Below are positions 61,302 through 64,000 of a stretch of 64,000 bases of DNA, in pieces. The position numbers and the translations under genes were made by a program. Under the pieces are notes generated by a model. It searched no databases and was not told where the DNA came from. It worked only from the letters and a program-made list of their open reading frames with translations. The stretch comes from Arenimonas maotaiensis (lineage in GTDB: Bacteria > Pseudomonadota > Gammaproteobacteria > Xanthomonadales > Xanthomonadaceae): the NCBI RefSeq assembly GCF_014638745.1, contig NZ_BMFO01000001.1, positions 534,591-598,590 of the forward strand, in the 5' to 3' direction. Position 1 is the first letter of the stretch, and each line of letters opens with the position of its first letter.

Positions 61302-63259
61302 GCCGGCACTCTAGCAAAGAATTCGCGCACGTCGTCGAGTTCGCGCGTGCGCGGGAACGGCGGCAGCGACTGGATGAAGATGCGGCCGTAGGGTTTGCTG
61401 ACCAGACGGGTGTCGCCCATCATCAGCACGCCGCGGTCGGCGACGCTGCGGATCAGCCGGCCGGCGCCCTGTTTCAGCGCGATCACCGCCGACGGGATCT
61501 GCTCCTCGGCGAACGGATTGCCGCCGCGCTGGCGTACCGCTTCCAGACGCGCCTCCAGCACCGGATCGTCGGGCGCGGCGAACGGCAGCTTGTCGATGAC
61601 GACCAGGCTCAGCGCCTCGCCGGCCACGTCCACGCCTTCCCAGAAGCTGGCGGCGCCGAGCAGCACGCCGTTGCCGGATTCGCGGAAACGCGCGAGCAGC
61701 TCCATGCGCGGGGCGGTGCCCTGCACGAACAGCGGCCAGGGCCCGCCCTCCAGCTGCTGCGCCGCCTGCTTGAGCGCGCGGTGCGAGGTGAACAGCAGGA
61801 ACGCGCGGCCCTTGGAAGCCTCCAGCACCGGCCGCGCATGTTCGAGCAGGGCGTCGATGAACTGCGGGTGGGACGGCTCCGGCATGCCCTTTGGCAGGTA
61901 GAACAGGCCTTGGTTCTGCCAATCGAACGGACTGGGCTGCACCAGCACACGCGGTTCATCCAGGCCGAGCTTGGCCGCCAGATGCGACACCGAGCGGTTC
62001 ACCGCCAGCGTCGCGGAGGTCAGGATCCAGGCCGCCTGGCTTTGTTCACGGTACTGCCGCAAGGGCGTCGAGACGTCCATCGGCGTGGCGTTCAAGGTGA
62101 TGCCGCGCGGACTGAGCTCGTACCAGCGCACGGCGGCGGCCGGGGCGGTCGTTTCGTCCCCGGCTTCGGCTTCGCGGCGTGCCGCCGTCAGCCACAGCCG
62201 CCAGCGTTGCAGCAGGATTTCGGCCCGGCCGGTGCATTGGTCGAGCGCGGCCGAGGCGCCGGCCTGCTGCCGCAGCGCCTCCAACAAGGTCTCCGCGTCC
62301 GTCTGCAGCGCGTCCATGGCGGCGATGACCGCCGGCTTGGCGCGCAACAGGGCCGCGGCGCCTTTACCGGGCACGGCCTCGCATTCGGCGCGCAACTGCT
62401 TGACGCGCAGTTCCAGCAACTTCACCGTCGGTGCCAACAGGATCGAGCTGCCACTGATCTTGCCGGCCTCGAGCAGGACGTCTTTGCCCAGTTCCAGCCA
62501 TTGCCGGGTACTGACCGAATCGCCGAAGAATTGCAGCGCCAGCTCGGGCACCTGATGCGCCTCGTCGAGGATGAACACCGAGGCGCCCGGCAGCACTTCG
62601 CCGAAGCCTTCCTGCTTGATCGCCAGATCGGCCAGCAGCAGGTGGTGGTTGACCACCACCACATCGGCGCTCTGCGCCTGCTGGCGGGCCTTGACCAGAT
62701 GGCATTCGCTCCAGAACGGGCATTCGCCGCCCAGGCAGTTGTCGGCGGTCGAACTCACTTGCGGCCAAATCGGGCTGTCCTCGGGAATGCTGGACAGCTC
62801 CGCCAGGTCGCCGCGCTGGGTCTTGCCGGCCCAGGCCAATACGCGCTGGAAATGTTGGGCCGCGTCCCGGCTGGCGAAGGTCTCGGACTTGGCCTGCTCC
62901 AGGCGGAACTGGCACAGGTAGTTGGCGCGGCCTTTCAGCAGCGCCGAATGCACCGGCGTGCCGAGCGCCTTCTTGATGCGCGGCAGGTCGCGGTGGTACA
63001 GCTGTTCCTGCAGGGCCTTGGTGCCGGTGGAGATGATCACCCGCTTGCCCGACAGCAGCGCCGGCACCAGATAGGCGAAGGTCTTGCCGGTGCCGGTGCC
63101 GGCTTCGGCGACCAGCACCGCGCGGTCTTCGATGGCTTCGGCGATTTCGGTCGACAGCTGCTGCTGGCTCTCGCGGAACGCGAAGCCCTCGAGTCCGCGC
63201 GCCAGCACGCCGTCGGCCGACAGCGCGTGCGCGCAGGCGTTGACCAGCTCGGAGGTCAC
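61298..63259 (-). CDS. yoaA: DinG/YoaA-family Fe-S DNA helicase
   Basis: A 653-residue XPD-like helicase. GTG 63259 is chosen since it overlaps the lipoprotein stop as GTGA; a longer frame lies upstream. Walker A is EAGTGTGKTFAYLVPAL, DEAH is FILDEAHQV, and the four Fe-S cysteines are in ANYLCQFRL and DNCLGGECPFWSECHLVKAR. The C-terminal motor has LLFTSHRALKQ, FWEGVDVAGEALSLVVIDKL and QGAGRLIRSVADRGV (motif VI). YoaA aids repair of replication blocks. Confidence 0.94.
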   Translation of the reverse strand: MTSELVNACAHALSADGVLARGLEGFAFRESQQQLSTEIAEAIEDRAVLVAEAGTGTGKTFAYLVPALLSGKRVIISTGTKALQEQLYHRDLPRIKKALGTPVHSALLKGRANYLCQFRLEQAKSETFASRDAAQHFQRVLAWAGKTQRGDLAELSSIPEDSPIWPQVSSTADNCLGGECPFWSECHLVKARQQAQSADVVVVNHHLLLADLAIKQEGFGEVLPGASVFILDEAHQVPELALQFFGDSVSTRQWLELGKDVLLEAGKISGSSILLAPTVKLLELRVKQLRAECEAVPGKGAAALLRAKPAVIAAMDALQTDAETLLEALRQQAGASAALDQCTGRAEILLQRWRLWLTAARREAEAGDETTAPAAAVRWYELSPRGITLNATPMDVSTPLRQYREQSQAAWILTSATLAVNRSVSHLAAKLGLDEPRVLVQPSPFDWQNQGLFYLPKGMPEPSHPQFIDALLEHARPVLEASKGRAFLLFTSHRALKQAAQQLEGGPWPLFVQGTAPRMELLARFRESGNGVLLGAASFWEGVDVAGEALSLVVIDKLPFAAPDDPVLEARLEAVRQRGGNPFAEEQIPSAVIALKQGAGRLIRSVADRGVLMMGDTRLVSKPYGRIFIQSLPPFPRTRELDDVREFFARVPA

Positions 63260-63759
63260 AGGCGCGCCGGCGGGACGAGCGTACACTCACCCAGGTTCTG
63301 CGCCAGCTCCTGATCCGGCAGCGCGTGGCCCTGCGCCAGGGCGGCATAGTGCAGGGTCAACCAGTTGCGGCGGCACAGGGGGCCGAGTTTGGGGCCGGAC
63401 GCGAACGACTGCCGGGCCAGACGCTCGGCCAAGGGCCAGGAACGCTCGAGGATGGCCAGTTCGGCGCGGGCCTGCAAAGCCTGCGGATCGGCGGCATTCA
63501 GCGCCAGCGCGCGGTCCAGGAGTTCCGCGGCCTTGGCGCGGTCGCCGTCGGCTTCGGCGCGCGCGGCCTGTTCGCGCAGATCGACGATGGCCTCGTCGGC
63601 CAAGGCCTGGAACATCAGCTCATCGCCGACATCGCCCTGCGCGCGGATCTTGCCCAGCATCTGCTCGGGCGTTTCCGACAGCGCCGGCACGGCCACGGTC
63701 TCGGGCCGGCTGCAGGCGGCCGAGAACAGCACCAGCACGATGGCGAGCGCTTTCTTCAC
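63256..63759 (-). CDS. Small lipoprotein with helical repeat
   Basis: A 167-residue protein starting at GTG 63759 (VKKALAIVLVLFSAAC), with a clear lipobox FSAAC giving Cys16 as lipid site; the next residues SRPE do not show an Asp retention signal, so outer-membrane sorting is likely. The mature part has a TPR-like stretch (RAKAAELLDRALALNAADPQ). It lies between PBP1B and yoaA with four-base overlaps on both sides. In related genomes it is a PBP1B-linked gene; it might be a LpoB-like helper but that is inference. Confidence 0.78.
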   Translation of the reverse strand: MKKALAIVLVLFSAACSRPETVAVPALSETPEQMLGKIRAQGDVGDELMFQALADEAIVDLREQAARAEADGDRAKAAELLDRALALNAADPQALQARAELAILERSWPLAERLARQSFASGPKLGPLCRRNWLTLHYAALAQGHALPDQELAQNLGECTLVPPARL

Positions 63760-64000
63760 GGACGACCCGCGGCGGCGGTGCCGTCCTGGGACGGCGCCGG
63801 CGCGTTGTCCTTGTCGCCGCGGAACCAATCGATCCAGGTATCGAACAGCGATCGGTCTTCGGGCGGCGGCGGCTCGCCGCAACTGACGTGTTCGGTCGGC
63901 AGATAACCGGCCACGAACGCGGCACGACGCGCGCCCGGACAGTAATCCTCGGTGGTGGCGTAGCGCGCGGCGTCCAGCCAGACCCATTCCAGGCCGTCGC
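63756..64000 (-). CDS. mrcB: C-terminal fragment, probable penicillin-binding protein 1B
   Basis: Only the last 81 codons are inside the window. The peptide ends with LEWVWLDAARYATTEDYCPG, RRAAFVAGYLPTEHVSCGEP and a Pro-rich, polar tail. The Cys-containing TEDYCPGARRAAFVAG pattern and position before the lipoprotein and yoaA match PBP1B tails in Xanthomonadales. The transpeptidase motifs lie beyond the right edge, so the identification is tentative. The stop overlaps the lipoprotein start (GTGA). Confidence 0.55.
   Translation of the reverse strand, partial: DGLEWVWLDAARYATTEDYCPGARRAAFVAGYLPTEHVSCGEPPPPEDRSLFDTWIDWFRGDKDNAPAPSQDGTAAAGRP

Overview
The window is chromosomal DNA of a high-GC gammaproteobacterium, most probably of the order Xanthomonadales (Xanthomonadaceae/Rhodanobacteraceae-like). 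The support is gene order and protein sequence together: amgK-murU, hda-perM-DUF2066 | purM-purN, murA-ibaG | kdsD-kdsC-lptC-lptA-lptB-rpoN-hpf-hprK-rapZ-ptsH-mgtE, and PBP1B-lipoprotein-yoaA-tsaB are arranged as in that order. No rRNA, tRNA, IS element, prophage or CRISPR array was seen.

Layout. 1-7.6 kb: a truncated TIGR03032-like protein and a 2,112-residue autotransporter, both on the minus strand. 7.7-10.1 kb: a REC-AraC response regulator convergent with a PAS-PAS-GGDEF diguanylate cyclase. 10.2-41.6 kb: a large Wzx/Wzy-type exopolysaccharide locus, almost entirely on the minus strand and interrupted only by a plus-strand Fic gene. 41.7-64 kb: conserved housekeeping genes for cell-wall recycling, DnaA regulation, purine synthesis, peptidoglycan and LPS precursors, LPS transport, sigma-54 with a reduced nitrogen-PTS, Mg2+ and thiosulfate transport, tRNA t6A modification, a DinG-type helicase, and the end of a probable PBP1B gene.

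The exopolysaccharide locus. Two adjacent WecA-type initiating phosphoglycosyltransferases, WecB, a WecG-type transferase, a TviB-type UDP-HexNAc dehydrogenase, a UDP-glucuronate-4-epimerase-like enzyme and GalE supply and start the repeat unit. Three GT4 transferases, two hexapeptide acyltransferases, two GNAT/FemAB-like proteins and a NodB-type deacetylase build and decorate it. Wzx and two Wzy/WaaL-like proteins move and polymerise it. Wza, Wzc and a PHP-type CpsB phosphatase export it and control chain length, with ManC making GDP-mannose. About 10 kb in the middle (16.1-26.6 kb) is clearly AT-rich, and its right edge falls inside galE, which suggests a replaced serotype cassette.

The most interesting signal is a shared promoter architecture. 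The near-palindrome GAAWWWTTC occurs six times, always between genes and always just upstream of a plausible -35/-10 pair, with 26-27 bases from motif to -10. There is one copy at the head of each inferred transcription unit: dgc, wecA copy 1, wecA copy 2, the MarR-led 17-kb operon, the FecR-like pair, and the manC-wza-wzc operon. This points to one coordinated regulon joining c-di-GMP synthesis and polysaccharide assembly. Other points of note are a WecA copy with Asn in the MGDAGS motif, an HPr without its usual Arg17, paired FecR-like secreted proteins, a membrane J-domain/NTF2-like protein inside the wzc operon, and a canonical G-quadruplex motif in the largest intergenic gap.
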